This document shows, piece by piece, positions 1-12,150 of a stretch of 64,000 nt of DNA. How positions within the stretch are numbered: the stretch's first letter is position 1; each line of letters begins with the position of its first letter. Position numbers and translations under genes: made by a program. This DNA is from Dinochytrium kinnereticum (Eukaryota > Chytridiomycota > Chytridiomycetes > Chytridiales > Chytridiaceae). Under the pieces are notes generated by a model. It saw only the letters and a list, made by a program, of their open reading frames with translations. It was not told where the DNA came from and made no database searches. Location of the stretch: assembly GCA_027604005.1 (NCBI GenBank), contig JADGJT010000028.1, positions 33,657-97,656 of the forward strand, in the 5' to 3' direction.

Positions 1-2157
1 CCACTGACCCTTTGTTCGGCCACGTTTCCAGTTGAATCACTCACAGCTATCCTAACTTCACTTATTCCTAGTTCAACTGACGAAGCGCCATCCCTCCCCC
101 TACTTCCAATCGACACAACAGCAGCATCACTCGCAGAAGGTTTTATGCCAGGCGCCCTCAAACTCTTCCTAAATGACGAAGGCTCCTCCTCGAGATCCGA
201 TTCCTTCACAGCTGACTTATTCATATCAGTATTGCTCATACCAAGCAACGCCTTGTCTCTTCCACCAAACGCCGCCATAGCCAGGCTGGATCTTCTATTT
301 TTTTGAGCGACCGCCGGAATCTGAGAAACCCTTTGGGCAGAGGGTCCCATTCCAAAATCTTCATCCATATCATCTGCAGAAACTTTACGAGTCTTACGGG
401 TGCTCATGGCTTGCTTGTATCGTGCCTCTGTTGCACTTCGAACGAGCTCTCTGTCTTCCGGGTAAAAGTCGAAGGCGCGTTCTAGGTCACGAATATGAAG
501 AACGTAGATATCCGTATTGCAGACGGCTCTTGCTGAGTACTCGTGACGATGACCAAGGATTATCTGAAATTCGCCTTTTGGAAGAAGCGGTTAAGTTTTC
601 CAGGCTTATATTATTTTTGGAATAAAGTATTTCTCACCGAAATGTGCGCCTTCGATAAGAGAGGCTGTGGGTTTTCTTAAATCTTCGGTAGAGTAAACGT
701 CGATCCTTCCTTGAGTGATAAAGTACATTTCCGTGCCGAGGTCACCGCGATGGGCGACGTATTCGTTCGCGGTAAAAAGATAAAGCTTCATATCGATTGC
801 AATCATGCGACGGAATCCAATAGAGCAACCACGAAAGATGGTGGCCTTTTGATAAACAAACCCAAAAAAATACAATCAGTCACGGAGAAGGTGTTTTTTT
901 TGTTTTGTTTTTTAATTATATCGTTTTAGAACAAACCTTATCAATTATTGCATTGTTCAAACTTAAAGCAACCTCACTCCGAAAGGTACTGGGCATGTCC
1001 TCAAACAAATTCTTTATGTCTATTCCCCTGTTTCGCTCCCAAACGTAATCATAGTAATCCAGCACTCGCTCCTGCATGTCGACATCCATTGCTCTATCAC
1101 TCATGTACTGTCGAACTGCGTCCATCTTCTGTTGGTATGACACTCTGCGACTATCCATGTTGGCAAGAGCAGAAGCAATTGTACCTTTTAACCGAAAATC
1201 GTTAGCTGCCTACCTACGGTGATGTTATGTTTCTCCTACCTGAAACGTATCCATAGAAGAAAATACCCGAAGTCATGGTAAAAATAGCAAACAGACGTTG
1301 ACCATCGTTTTGGGGGGTAATATCACCGTATCCACAAGTGGTCATGGTCGTTACTATTATAAGAGAATAGCCAACGTTAATACTTGGCCTTGCGCAATTG
1401 TGAGAAAAAGACAGCGCTGACCTGTCCAATAAACCGACTGCACATAAAGACTCGGTAACGTTTGATTCCTTACAACTTCAATCTCATCTCTCGACGGCAT
1501 TCGGCACATTCCAGAATCTCTCTCAGGACAAACCATCACATACCAAATGCAAGCGATTGTATGCGTGATAACAATCAATGTTGTCATGAATTTAAGCACC
1601 TGAAGCAAAAAGGTAGCGTGAAGCTTCCTCTCCTGCCTCCTAAAGAACGTCAAGATCCTAGCAACCCGAATTATCTTCGCGATTCTCAAGAAAGTAAGCA
1701 TCATCAAAGCCTCCTCTTCGCCGCGGTGAACCCAACCTAGCGCAATTATATCTAGAGGCAAGTTCGCGGTAACATCGTACTTGAACTCAACCGAGTGAAG
1801 GTAATGCATCGCCATCTCCTTTGGGAAAACCACCCAGAATCCACCCTGCAGATAGGCCACATGAAACTTGATGTATATGTCGAGAAGGAATAGGAAGTCG
1901 ATCACGTAGCTGACGAAGAAGGCGGCAGTGGAGTGGTGGTTGAAAGCCGCCATGAAGGTGAGAAGGGTACAGCTGATGACGGTAAAGAGCACCATAAGCC
2001 TGTCCCAGTTCTGCAGAAAGGGGCCCTCGGGGATCAGGTAGAACTTGGTTAGTCTCTCGAGCCATCCCTCTGCGAGTGTCGAAGGGAGTAGTGCCCCCTT
2101 GTCAACCTTGGCAGGTTTGTCCACAGCCAAATCAGTTTTGCTGGAGGACTTGTCCAT
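1..2157 (-). CDS. Cyclic-nucleotide-gated / KAT-like voltage-gated K+ channel, 3' part beyond the window
   Basis: Plasma-membrane cation channel of the six-helix CNBD superfamily (EAG/KAT/HCN/CNG). Exon 1 begins at the ATG at 2157. An in-frame GTG lies upstream after a possible splice acceptor, so an earlier exon cannot be excluded. S1 (WDRLMVLF) and S2 precede an S4 with regularly spaced basic residues (LRIAKIIRVARI) and an S5. The pore loop carries TTCGYGD (about 1330), which marks K+ selectivity, and S6 follows. The C-linker is at 940-1158 and the cyclic-nucleotide-binding beta-roll at 640-820 (YFITQGRIDVYS, GAHFGE). The frame then runs open through a Ser-rich, charged tail to base 1, so the stop codon lies outside the window. 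Related channels are known from zoosporic fungi, where cGMP signalling steers zoospores; that role here is inference. Whether it is gated by nucleotide or voltage cannot be told. Confidence 0.88.
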
Positions 2158-2418
2158 GGTTTTCGGTGTTGCGGCGTCAAGATGCAATCGCACCTGTTCC
2201 TGGTCTATACTGAAAGTGCAGATACCTCACGTAGCAACGATGAAACATCCAGAGCCAGGTCTGATGTTGCGCCTGATTGACAGAGGCCCTTTGTTGCAAA
2301 TCAGGACAATCTTAGGACGACCGGCACCTGCAAAGATTGAAAGACCTATTTTATTGGATGAATGCTCCCCTCCGTTGTTTAAGCATTTATCCTGTTGCAG
2401 CCTTTTGATTTCCATTGC

Positions 2419-3417
2419 TCAATCGTCCTCATGCTCATCATCATCATCTTCACCACTCTTTTTCTTCCACCGCCGTTCATCCTGGTTCGGATCTTGCGAT
2501 ATCACCTCTACGAAAGGAAATTAAAGATTCAGAATAACGAGAAAAGACGAGAACGCCAGTTGAGTATCTTAAAACTCACTGCTGAAAGATAGTCGCTTCT
2601 CAAATGTTGATGCCGAAAATGAATCCGTGCCTCCCAACTCATCAAACCCAACAATGCTACAAACGAATAATCCATACAATAAGATAAAGATCAAAATATG
2701 AGGCAGCGACGATTAAAACCTCGAAAAAGATGAAACATAATTGAGAAAAGAAAGATATCAAAAAACCAACCGATCCACCGCAATCCCTTTAATAAACGCA
2801 ATAACGCAGGGCAAAACCTGGACTTTCAGTCTCTCCACAAGGAAAGGGCATTTTTCCACATCAATCCTGACGAATCTGGTACGGTAATGTTTCCTAGTGA
2901 GCCCCTAAAACGAACTTCAGCAAATAGCCCCTCAAAAAAGAAGTCCTCACATCCAAATGCTTGTGAATGATCTGACACCTCCGGAACTCTTTGTGATAAA
3001 AATGCACAACAACCTTGTCGGTCGATGTTGTAATCTTCAATATTTCCCTTTCACTGTCAATGTCCTCATAGCTCCCATGGTTGCTGCTCGCCATTTCCTG
3101 AGCCTTCCGGAACCTATTCAAAAAAACCACCAAGTCCTTAGTGGTCCACCTCGTCACAAAACCAGCAAAAGCCGCAAAACAATAGCTCGTCTAGTCCCTT
3201 ACTCAAAGCGTAGCTCATCCATGCGCCTCTCACGGATGTGTGCCATCTGGTTGTCATCGTCCTTCTCCAGCTCCTTGAAGAGCTCCTCCTCATCGAGTTC
3301 AACGTCTGGCTCCGGACTGGATGAAAGGCAGAAGGTCAGCAACGGCGGACAGCACCACGGTGGGATGGGGTGGTTAAGCACTTACATAGGGATTTCAATC
3401 TCTGCTTCGTGCAGCAT
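2419..3417 (-). CDS. TXNDC9 / phosducin-like PLP1-type thioredoxin-fold protein
   Basis: Cytosolic cofactor of the CCT/TRiC chaperonin that helps tubulin and actin folding (family knowledge). The first exon is very short, starting at 3417 and ending at the donor near 3385. The next exon carries an acidic helix (ELFKELEKDDD) and HIRERRMDELR, typical of the family. The thioredoxin-like core reads VVVHFYHKEFRRC, then HKHLD joined to LTRKHYRTRFVRIDVEKCPF and VGFDELGGTDSF, each matching TXNDC9 in order. The Cys of the FRRC segment replaces a CxxC redox pair, as usual in this non-catalytic family. The last exon ends in a basic-then-acidic tail (KKKSGEDDDDEHEDD) and stops at 2419. At least four introns are inferred. 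The start is somewhat uncertain because the N-terminus is shorter than in human TXNDC9. Confidence 0.85.
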
Positions 3418-4140
3418 TATAAAATATTTTGACAATAATAAATAAATAAAGTATCAAGCATCCAGTAACAGCAAAAATGAAATCGGACTTGAAATCCAAC
3501 AACAGTCAACATCAAGACGAATCCATCGTCAAAGTAGAAGATATTATTATACACAAAAAAAACTGGTCCAAGACCTCCTTCAAAGGCATAATAAGAAAGA
3601 TGAAAAGAAGATAAGAAGATAAGAAGAAAAAGAAACCTTCAAGCCGTAAGGGAAAGAGTAGGGTAAACCAGCCTTTGAAAGAATGAAAGAAAAAGAAGGG
3701 TAAAAAAAAATAAATGCATGATTCCTCTTTTTTTGGGATTTTTTGGTTAGTAGGATAAATAAAGATGTGTCAATAAATAATAACGGTAGCCATTTCGGCA
3801 TTTCGGCATGACATGGGAGGCGCGAGCATAAAGGGTGTGCGCTTTGGAAAGTATAAAAGATAAAAATCGGATAGAGTGGAAAAGACGAAGGTTGGAGCGC
3901 GAATAGGTGGGGGATGGAAAAAAAATCATGCAATAAAGACTGGATAAGTGAAAAAACGGATATCGAAAAGATGCCCATCAAAAAAGAAAAAAAATATAAT
4001 TGTGAAAGAGATAACTAGGTCAATAGGCAACCAAATTAAAAGTCCGTGCCAAGCCAGGTGATTCACTACAACAAAAGGAATCGGGCCGAGACGAGCTTGA
4101 CGAAGGGTGAAAGATGCATTGAATAAATTATCGCAAGGAC
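3418..4140. other. Intergenic, no gene seen
   Basis: A-rich spacer between the TXNDC9-like start and the stop of the zinc-finger gene. It should hold the promoter of the former and the 3' UTR of the latter. The ORFs inside are short, low in complexity and unlike any family I recognise. Confidence 0.5.
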
Positions 4141-7061
4141 TAAAAGTCTTCATCATCTTCGTCGTCGTTGTCGTCATCATCATCCTCTCGCCGACTCTTT
4201 CTGCGAGATTTGCCCTTAAGAGCCGTTGTGCGCTTAACTTTACGGTTGCGATGATGGTGTAGGAGATGGTATCTGTGATGAAATAAAAGATGATTGATAA
4301 GCCAACATTCCAAGCAACTTAAGAGAAGAGAAACAATAGGTGGATTACTCACCGAAGACCAGCAGGACTAGCATAAACCTTGAGGCATCCTGGCTCTTCG
4401 CATTCAATTTTCTTCCTGATCCTTCCGCCGCGGACTTCACTCGAAGGGTCTACATTTTCCTTAACATCCAAACTTGGGGACTCATCCGCAACCTCATGAG
4501 CCAATTGTTCATAATGATTTTCGTCATCCACTTTTCGCTTCGTCGGGGTAACAATAGTCATTCTAAATGAGCTGGCAACATCAGGCACCCTAGGCAAAGT
4601 CGGCTCGGATTCCACCGCTGCAAAAGACTCTCCGATAAGGCGCGACTTGCGACCCCTTCGCTTCGGGTTTTCAGAATTAACAGTAACCGCGGGCTCTACC
4701 TTGGTCGGCGTCATGGGTATAACATGGCCGTTCAATGGCTCCACAGCCACAGCAGCAGCAGTGAGCTCTTCAACGTTGACTAAATTCTCTGAAAAAACAC
4801 TGAAAGCTTTCTGATGCTTGCCCAACCCTAATCCAAGAGCACTGGTATAGAGGCTGTAATCCTCAGGTTCATCCTTAGTTTCAACATAGAAGGTATCATC
4901 CGGGTCCCTGCCGTCCTGCCCGTCATAATCCACAAGGTTCAGCAGGTCCTCATCAACCGTATCCGCAGTTTCGATAGCAGTCACGGGTGACGCCGAGCCG
5001 TCAACAGGGGAAGCCACGACATCGACAACGCCACTTGTCCAAGGAGCAACATCGATCGGGTTGCAATAGTCTTGGGTTAAGTTCTCAATTCCAGGGGCGG
5101 CATCGGAAGAGTTCGACAACACAGTGACAAGTGAAACTAGGGAGAGGTTGGCTTCCTCATTATCGCCGCAGACGGTAACCGGGGATGAAAGGGTAAAATG
5201 GCCATCGTAAGAGCCAACTGCGGATGACAGCTACGTTAGCAAGGTGTCGCTCTTTCCGCAAAATCCAAAAAGCAACTTACATGGGGAGCCGTTATCATTA
5301 GTGGTGTCGGGAGTGAGCACATCCCAAAGAGCGTTAGAAGCCCTGCTTTCGTCAGCAATTCCAGTCGCAGCCCCCAAACTCCATTGATCCTCAGACATAT
5401 CCAGCGGGTTTAAAAAAAAGGGTTGAACGACGTTGGGATCCCAATCGGCCATATTGGTAGGCGAGGGGGACGGGGAGATGATATGCTCGCCAATAGTACG
5501 GGAAAAGGAAGTCTTCTTTGCTGATTCCTCTTCTTCAACAGGAAAGAGATCCGCTGAGGGAGAAAAGTTTATCTCGGAGGGAGTGGGTCCCCTTGACATT
5601 GGACCCGTCATGGGTGGAGTGAGCGGTCTTGACCCGAAATCTACATACAGGCAAAGTCAGATGAAAAAGAAAAGCAGAAAAGCATATTTCTAGAGGGGTC
5701 AACCAACCTTTGAAAGCTGAAGGGTTGGATGACAACTTGCCCAAGTTCTTAAGCTTCTCGGCGGCCAGCGCCAGCTTGAAGTGCTTGCTTGAAGCCTTGG
5801 TACCCACAGGGAGGTTGGTCTGTGACGCGGCCCTTCGTTGGTGCCTGCTAGTGACATGCTTGAACCGATGATTTACAGGAGTCAATGGTGACGAGTCATC
5901 ATCACCATCCGGAAAATAGACGGCATAAGACGACCCAGGAAGCGAACGCCGACGGTTTGTGAAGCGGACAGGGGTGACATTTGTTCGAGGACTCTGGGTG
6001 CTGGTGACAGCCCAGTGTTGCGAGCAAGGTGTGTCTTGGGAGGCGGAAGAGTTGGACCCCGGGGTGGTCACCGTGGTTTTGATAACTGAAGGCTGAGGTG
6101 GCGGTAGCTTGGACACGATTCGAGTGGGTGCGCTGCCGTGGTGGTTCGAGAACTGCGCCGCGTTTACCGCCGTTGCTGCCAAAGCCGAGAGTCCCATTGC
6201 CGCGGTGGCTGGTGCCCCAAAGTGGGCCTGCTGGTTGTGAACGGTAAACTCGGCCATTGTGAAGCTGGAGCCGCAGCATTTCACGCAATCACTGACTGGG
6301 CCTCCTGGGTTGGGAGATGCGGCCCCCTTAGAGGCAGCCGATCGACGGGCAAGGTTTCTAAAGAAGAGAGGGAGGTCAGAACTGATATCATCTGATGGGG
6401 AGGGGAGGGCTCTCGCGTATGATCCTAACAAACACCAAAACAATCTATCCCAGCCCAAGCATCCGCCATCCCCTAAACAACCAAAGCATCTGGACAGTCC
6501 AGTCAGTAGTACCCTTTATCCTCCTGCAGCCTCCGTGGCCTCAACAGGCAGAGTGCCAGAGGTGAGACGACGGCGACAGCGTCATGCTCCAGAGCGTTTG
6601 CAACGGACCACGTCATGAGGGTCGTTGTTTACGGACAGAAGAGAAAAAGGCGGGTGGACAAAACTGAGCCAACCAAGAAAGAGAGGCCCCAAAGAGAAAT
6701 TCGAAAAAATTCCAATGCAAAAGGTAAATATGATACACTCTGCACGCATCGCATCGCTGGCGACGGACGGGACTGAGGGGGGGGAGGGACAACGTGAACG
6801 ATCGCCTGGTGCTTGTGCTAACGGCGACGATAGGGTGATGTGGGGTGCAACTGGGGCAGGGTATACTCACATTGGGGTGGGGCGAAGCACTTGGGAGCAT
6901 GCAGCTTTGGGGAGATTGGTGATGTTGGAGGGACGCGGTCTTGAAGCCGACGGGCGGCTAGTCATCTCCTGCTTGGCTTGAGTCTTGACTGGTCCATCGG
7001 AATGGACAGCGAGAGCCTGCTTGGTGGTGCGGCGCGATCCTCGTTTCGGGCGGTGCACCAT
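4141..7061 (-). CDS. C2H2 zinc-finger protein with two widely separated fingers (SFP1/JAZF1-like layout)
   Basis: Probable nuclear DNA-binding regulator. Exon 1 (7061 to about 6871) starts MVHRPKRGSRRTTK, a basic stretch that could be a nuclear signal. A roughly 510-nt intron with a strong pyrimidine tract ends at 6358. Exon 2 then encodes CVKCCGSSFTMAEFTVH..H, a C-X2-C-X12-H-X4-H finger. A long Ser/Pro/Thr-rich middle with acidic patches follows across introns near 5700-5650 and 5280-5230. A second finger near 4390-4280, CEEPGCLKVYASPAGLRYH, is completed across an intron. The protein ends in a basic run (KGKSRRKSRR) and an acidic tail, stop at 4141. One finger near each end, with KVYxSPAGLRYHLLHHH, resembles the SFP1/JAZF1 class. 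Orthology to SFP1, and so a ribosome-biogenesis role, is only a suggestion. Confidence 0.75.
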
Positions 7062-10000
7062 GGTGCAGTCGCGAGATGTGGATTTGGATCCGTTGGGGGC
7101 GACTTGATGCTAATGGGTAAGACTTGAAAAGGACCGACAAGAAGAGTTTCTTCTTGTCGACTCGTTTGGGGATCTGGAGATGGTAGAAGTGGTTAGTTGA
7201 TGGGGTGTGACGCAGAAAAGCGAGGAATGCGATATCATAGGCATTTGAGATGCGTTGAGAGTATGGACGATTGCAATCACGGCACAGGAAGGATACCACG
7301 GAGAAGTGAGAAGTGTGTAGGGGTAGGGTGAGGTTGCCAGAATGCAAGTATCTGATGCCTTCATTGTCGCTGGAGTCCTCACCTGTGTTGAGCCTTGAAC
7401 GCTATCACCTCTTTCGTCCGGCTTGCTTGAAGGTAAGATGTATGTGATGATGCCCAGGGTCCAAGGACAGTTGACGCGCTCACAGGCAACGATGGGCAAC
7501 TGCTTAGGAAAGTGTGAGTGATGGTGTGGTACTGATAGCTACGAGTGTGTCGTGGAAAGGGTATATGAGCAGTGATTCACAAGGAGATGGGGCAAAGGAG
7601 ATGCTTTTGAGGCAAGCTCATGAGCATGCTGTGAGTGACGAAGGCCGTGCTTGAGACAACTTTTTTTTTTGCTGCACATTCAATGCAGCAATTTAATTGA
7701 GCCCAGCGGAGCACGAATGCCCCAGCGGAGAAAGAAAAGGCGAAAATATAGAGTGCGGAATTAGGGAGGCAAGAAGATTCCAAAGGTCTATCTTAGTCCT
7801 GTATCGCTGGAAAAGGGATTGTGGCAGCAACGCTGTCGAGATACCAACACACACGATCGGAGTTGCGTAGGGAAGCAGGGCTGGATGCTGGGAAGGCTGC
7901 CCGCCAACAAAAAGTTTTTCTAATTTTGGGCGAGCAAGAATGGCAAGGGGTGGGGTAAGGAAGGGCACACTATGGCAAAGATCAGAGATCCAATCCCTTC
8001 CCATCCTTCTCCTCGCCATCCGTCAACTTCCAATACACATCCATCATCCATCACCAAGCAGGCGTTGCCCCCTAGTCAGAGGTTGATGAGGAGGATCGAG
8101 CAAGCACCTGGATTGCCGCTGCATGGCAATCCAGAGGCGAGCATGTGTGTTGAACCAGCCGTGCTCTGCTAGATGCCAAGTTCCCTCAACACGGTACCGC
8201 AGCTCCGTTCCCTCATATCCCTTAATTGTACATTCCCACCGTAACGTTCTTCGGTGCACTCCACCAGCGCCAATGAGTCCAGGCCTTCACCAAGGATTCG
8301 GGGACCAATGTCATGAAAAAGCCGTTGGATCCCAAAGCACCATACCTCGGCTACACATCCGTCGGTGTTTGAAACCAGCCGCGAATTTGCGCGTTTGTTC
8401 CATTTTCAGAAATAGTGTCACACTTTGTGCAACCAGAACGCGTCGTCCGAGAAAGGCGAACAAAACGCGGTGACAATTCCAATTGACACGACAAAAGAAA
8501 AAGTGAAAAGGAAAACTGAAAAGCACTGCGCGCTGGTAAACAAATAAATAAAAAAAAATAGCTGAGTGGGGAGAGAGGTGAATGCGGCATCCGAGCAATA
8601 TGCTCTTCATAGATTGCATGGATTCACTCTGTACTTTTAGCGTTTTTGGCGAGTTCTACAGGGCAGGACACTACTGGCAACATTGAGACGCAAGCCTCGG
8701 ATGAAGAAACAAAGATGAGAGATGGATGCTCAATATGCCATCTTTTCGCGATATATAGCTCAACCATATCATCCATTGCTTAAGGAGTGGTAGGGAGATC
8801 CATGGTGTGAGGTGGTGAGGGAGGGATGTCAATGTGGGCAGGGTGCAAAATTGTGACGGGATGCTTTGCGCACAACTTTGAATCAAGCAGAGGGGTGATG
8901 AGGGGCAAACTACGAGGACGCCAGAGAGGTATGAAGAAGGAGAGAAGCTACTGCAATTGGACCCTGGGGGTTGGAAGTGATGGCTTCGGTTCAAGAGGAG
9001 TCATGGATGGATTCTACTGGATCATACCTAACAATCACACCAGCGTCAACGAGACGGCCACAAAAGGCGAATGGCTATATGGATGTTGACCAAATGGATG
9101 GCCAAAGGGTATGTGGAGGAAGAGGTGATGGATGATGGATGGTTGATGTGGATGTCGATGTCGAAAGAAGAGAGAGTTTTAATTAGGATGCAACCGCTAG
9201 AGAATCCACCATCCACCTATATCTCCTGTACTGGGAGGGGTTGCACCTTCTAGAAGCGCTGAGGCAGCTCTTTGACAGTAATTTTCAAAGCGCTCTGTTA
9301 AGGGACCCAAGCTGGATGCTTTGGAGACGTGAGGGCATAAAAGGCTTTCGCCAATGACAGGGAGCTTCTGGAAGCCGCAACAACAGGTGCTTGAAGGAAA
9401 GATAAAGCAAGAAGATGGTGGGCGATCGTGATTATATTTTTTATAAGAAAATAAATATTTGTTTGGGTATGGGCCTTCAATTGTCCTTTGACAATGATAA
9501 TAATGAGAGAACCTCCCTCACTCTTTCTTTTCTCCTGCTTTTCCTCGCTTTTTCTCATGTTTTCTTTTCTTTTTTTTCTATTTGCGTCTCTTTTGACAGC
9601 CATGACAATTTGAACCTTCACACTCCAACAGCTTCCCAGCCAGCAACGCCTCAAACCCATCATCCCATGATTGAAGGTGAATCAAAAACTGCAAATGTTC
9701 AAGGCGCGCAGCACATGGCGACAATGCCAACCAGTAGCTGCGTTGATGCGTGATGATGGGTTGCCCGTTTCACACTTTCTGTCTCCATCGTCCCTCACCT
9801 TGCCGCACTGCGTTTACTAGTAAACCAGCATCCGTGTCTCTTTCAGTGAGGTGAATCTGCCTGAATGATAGAATACAGACCCAGTACATTTTGCCGTCAT
9901 CTGCAGCTGCTTTATTTGTAGGCACTTGACCTGGGTGTGAGGGGGGGTGAGCAGGTCTTCGAGCCCAGACCAGCGGACATGGTGCTTGTGTAAAGAAGGT

Positions 10001-10158
10001 CTCGCCCTTCTTCTGAATTGTCACTTTGGATCGAGTGTCTGAAACGTGCCTTTCCCAGAGAAAAAAAGCGCACTTCTCAGTGGTGCCTTTTTTTTTTATA
10101 TTATTTATATTATTTTACTTGGCAAAAATATATGCCAGTTGGAGACAGGCATCTACGT
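7062..10158. other. 3.1-kb gene-poor stretch
   Basis: No ORF here shows a recognisable domain, and I found no plausible chain of spliced exons. Many short overlapping frames on both strands look random. It contains the 5' region of the zinc-finger gene and the 3' flank of the PH-domain gene. A long 5' leader or a non-coding RNA could sit here, but nothing in the sequence identifies one. Confidence 0.45.
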
Positions 10159-11983
10159 TCAGAATCCTCCAACCCCCCGCCCAATGTTATGCGAGCTCCG
10201 ACTCCTCACCATCCCAACAGGAGGTTCCATCCGGCCCACCCCCCTCACCTCCAGTCCATGCTTAGCCTCCGCAATCGATCCGCGAAGGGCATCCAGCCAC
10301 TCAACCATATCCTCTCTGTCACCAGCCCGGAGCTTCCAAACCTGCTCAGAGTCGCTCGCCATCCCCTTGACTACCAAGTCCCACATCCCATCCTCAGATA
10401 CATATGCCTCAGAGGTGGGTGTGATGGAAAGGTGTGAGGAAGGGGTGGAAGTTGGGGTTGGGGTTGGGGTGTGAAAGATGATGAGGCGTTGATCGGCCAG
10501 AACGGCGAAGCTGGCCTTCCATGTGCTTGGTGATCGAATGAGGGTGAATACTGATTTTGGGGTCGTGTGTCGGAACAGAATGCCGACTTTGGCGTTTGGG
10601 ATGGCCTTGAGTGAGGCAAGATTCAGGGCCATCGGGTCGACGGCTCGCAGAATAGATGGCGTAGAAGGCGGTAGTGCAGCAGGGTCCATTGATGGTGATA
10701 GATGAGGGTGAGACTGCGAGAACGAACGCGGCTTATTCACCAAAACGGGATGAGTGGTCTTCAAATCCGTCAGAGGAGCCCTCTCCGATTTCAGCTCGTG
10801 CCCATGAATATTGAGACTTCCACAGAAAACATCATCCACTGCTCGATACTGCTGGACGCGAGCCTCATCAACAAGAGAATGATTTCTTGGCTTTATGCCT
10901 GATGAAGGCATGAGGTTACCGTCCATTATGGGAGCTGTCGGTTCACGATAAGTCTGTGCGCGAGCCTGCTGTTGCGTGACGGAGATCAGGGCGGAGGTGG
11001 TATTCTGTTGAGTGGCAGCTAGAAGTTTCGACACGCTCTGCATACGCTGCTGGACCCGAATCTGTTGTTTGCGCTGCTGGTGCACTTGAATCAGGTGCTC
11101 AATTTGATCGCTAAGCCCATGGGTGTTCCACATCTACAATTGATAAGGAATGAACGTTGGTTAACAGTGTGTATGGAGACGGAGAGAGGATACTTCCGCG
11201 CACCTGCGGCAAAGCTTGAGGCTTTTGGACTTGAACAGTCAGATCAGCCTGCTGCCTTTCCGCCATCGCGTCAGCTGAATGAAGCGTTTCCATCATGTAG
11301 ATGATTGTCTGAGGAGAAACCTCCCTTTGCCCAAACTGATCATCCCTATGCTGATGATCAGCCATCGAAATCGACGACGACTGTGTGAGTGATGTACTCT
11401 TGGAATTGCACCAAGTAGAAGAAGATGGTGAATGTCCAGCACCTCCCGCTAAGCACCCAATGGCCTCATCCAAGCGTCTTAACAACACATCATCCGTCTT
11501 TGTCTCCATCTGCAGCATCTGGTCGAACCCATGTGAAACAGGAATACACTGCGGTAGAGCACCAATTTTCGGGCTTGACTCGGATCGCGCCGGTCTTGGG
11601 GCGTCATGTGGGGATCGATTCAATGACGGGGACGGTGTATTCGGTCTTGGGGAGGCTGCAGGAGTGCTTGGCCTCCTAAACAACTGTGGGGATAACGACT
11701 GATCATCTCCCCGCAAGTCTGATTGCGGTGATGTGGGCAAAAGGGCCTTAGTCGAAGGCAGGCCCCTCATTTCCAGCTCATACTGCTTCTCATGCAAGAT
11801 CTGATGAAGATGATCAAAGTCAAAAGCATCATCCTGCATATCAGTTAAAGCAGGCGGGACAGGCCGTCCTTCGAGTAGCCTCTTTCCTCGCACAAGAGCA
11901 GTCGTGGGTCGCTCTCGTGTTGACGCTAAACCCCTAGCATCTGAGACGATATAGGCAGTCTCCGCTGTATCGTTGGCATTCAT
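10159..11983 (-). CDS. PH-domain protein with long disordered N-terminal region
   Basis: Two exons. The first runs from the ATG at 11983 to a donor near 11206; the second starts at an acceptor near 11134 (MWNTHGLSDQ). The N-terminal two thirds is Ser/Pro/Gln-rich and probably disordered, with a Gln/Arg-rich helical stretch (HQQRKQQIRVQQRMQ) that may form a coiled coil. The C-terminal part is a pleckstrin-homology fold: TWKASFAVLADQRLIIFH gives the early strands, and WKLRAGDREDMVEWLDALRG gives the last strand plus the C-terminal helix with its conserved Trp. A Thr-Pro repeat (HTPTPTPTSTP) lies in a loop of the PH domain. It probably acts at membranes or as a scaffold. No catalytic domain is visible and I do not recognise an orthologue. 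Confidence 0.75.
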
Positions 11984-12150
11984 TTGGTTCAGGCGCGAGC
12001 TTCTGAGCTTTGTATTCTGTTTATGGAGTCATGACTTTGTGAAGCGCGTGAAGGAGACAAGTCAGAGGACAAATCAGTAAGGTTTTTTTTTGATTCTATC
12101 AGCTTAGGCATGTGCACACATCGCCTTGAGCACCCATCACGTCGTTATCT

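Noticed and set aside
10451..10471. ttgggg repeats resembling telomeric or G-quadruplex DNA
   Set aside because: They lie in the coding exon of the PH-domain gene and read on the minus strand as a Thr-Pro repeat; only about three units, far from any end.
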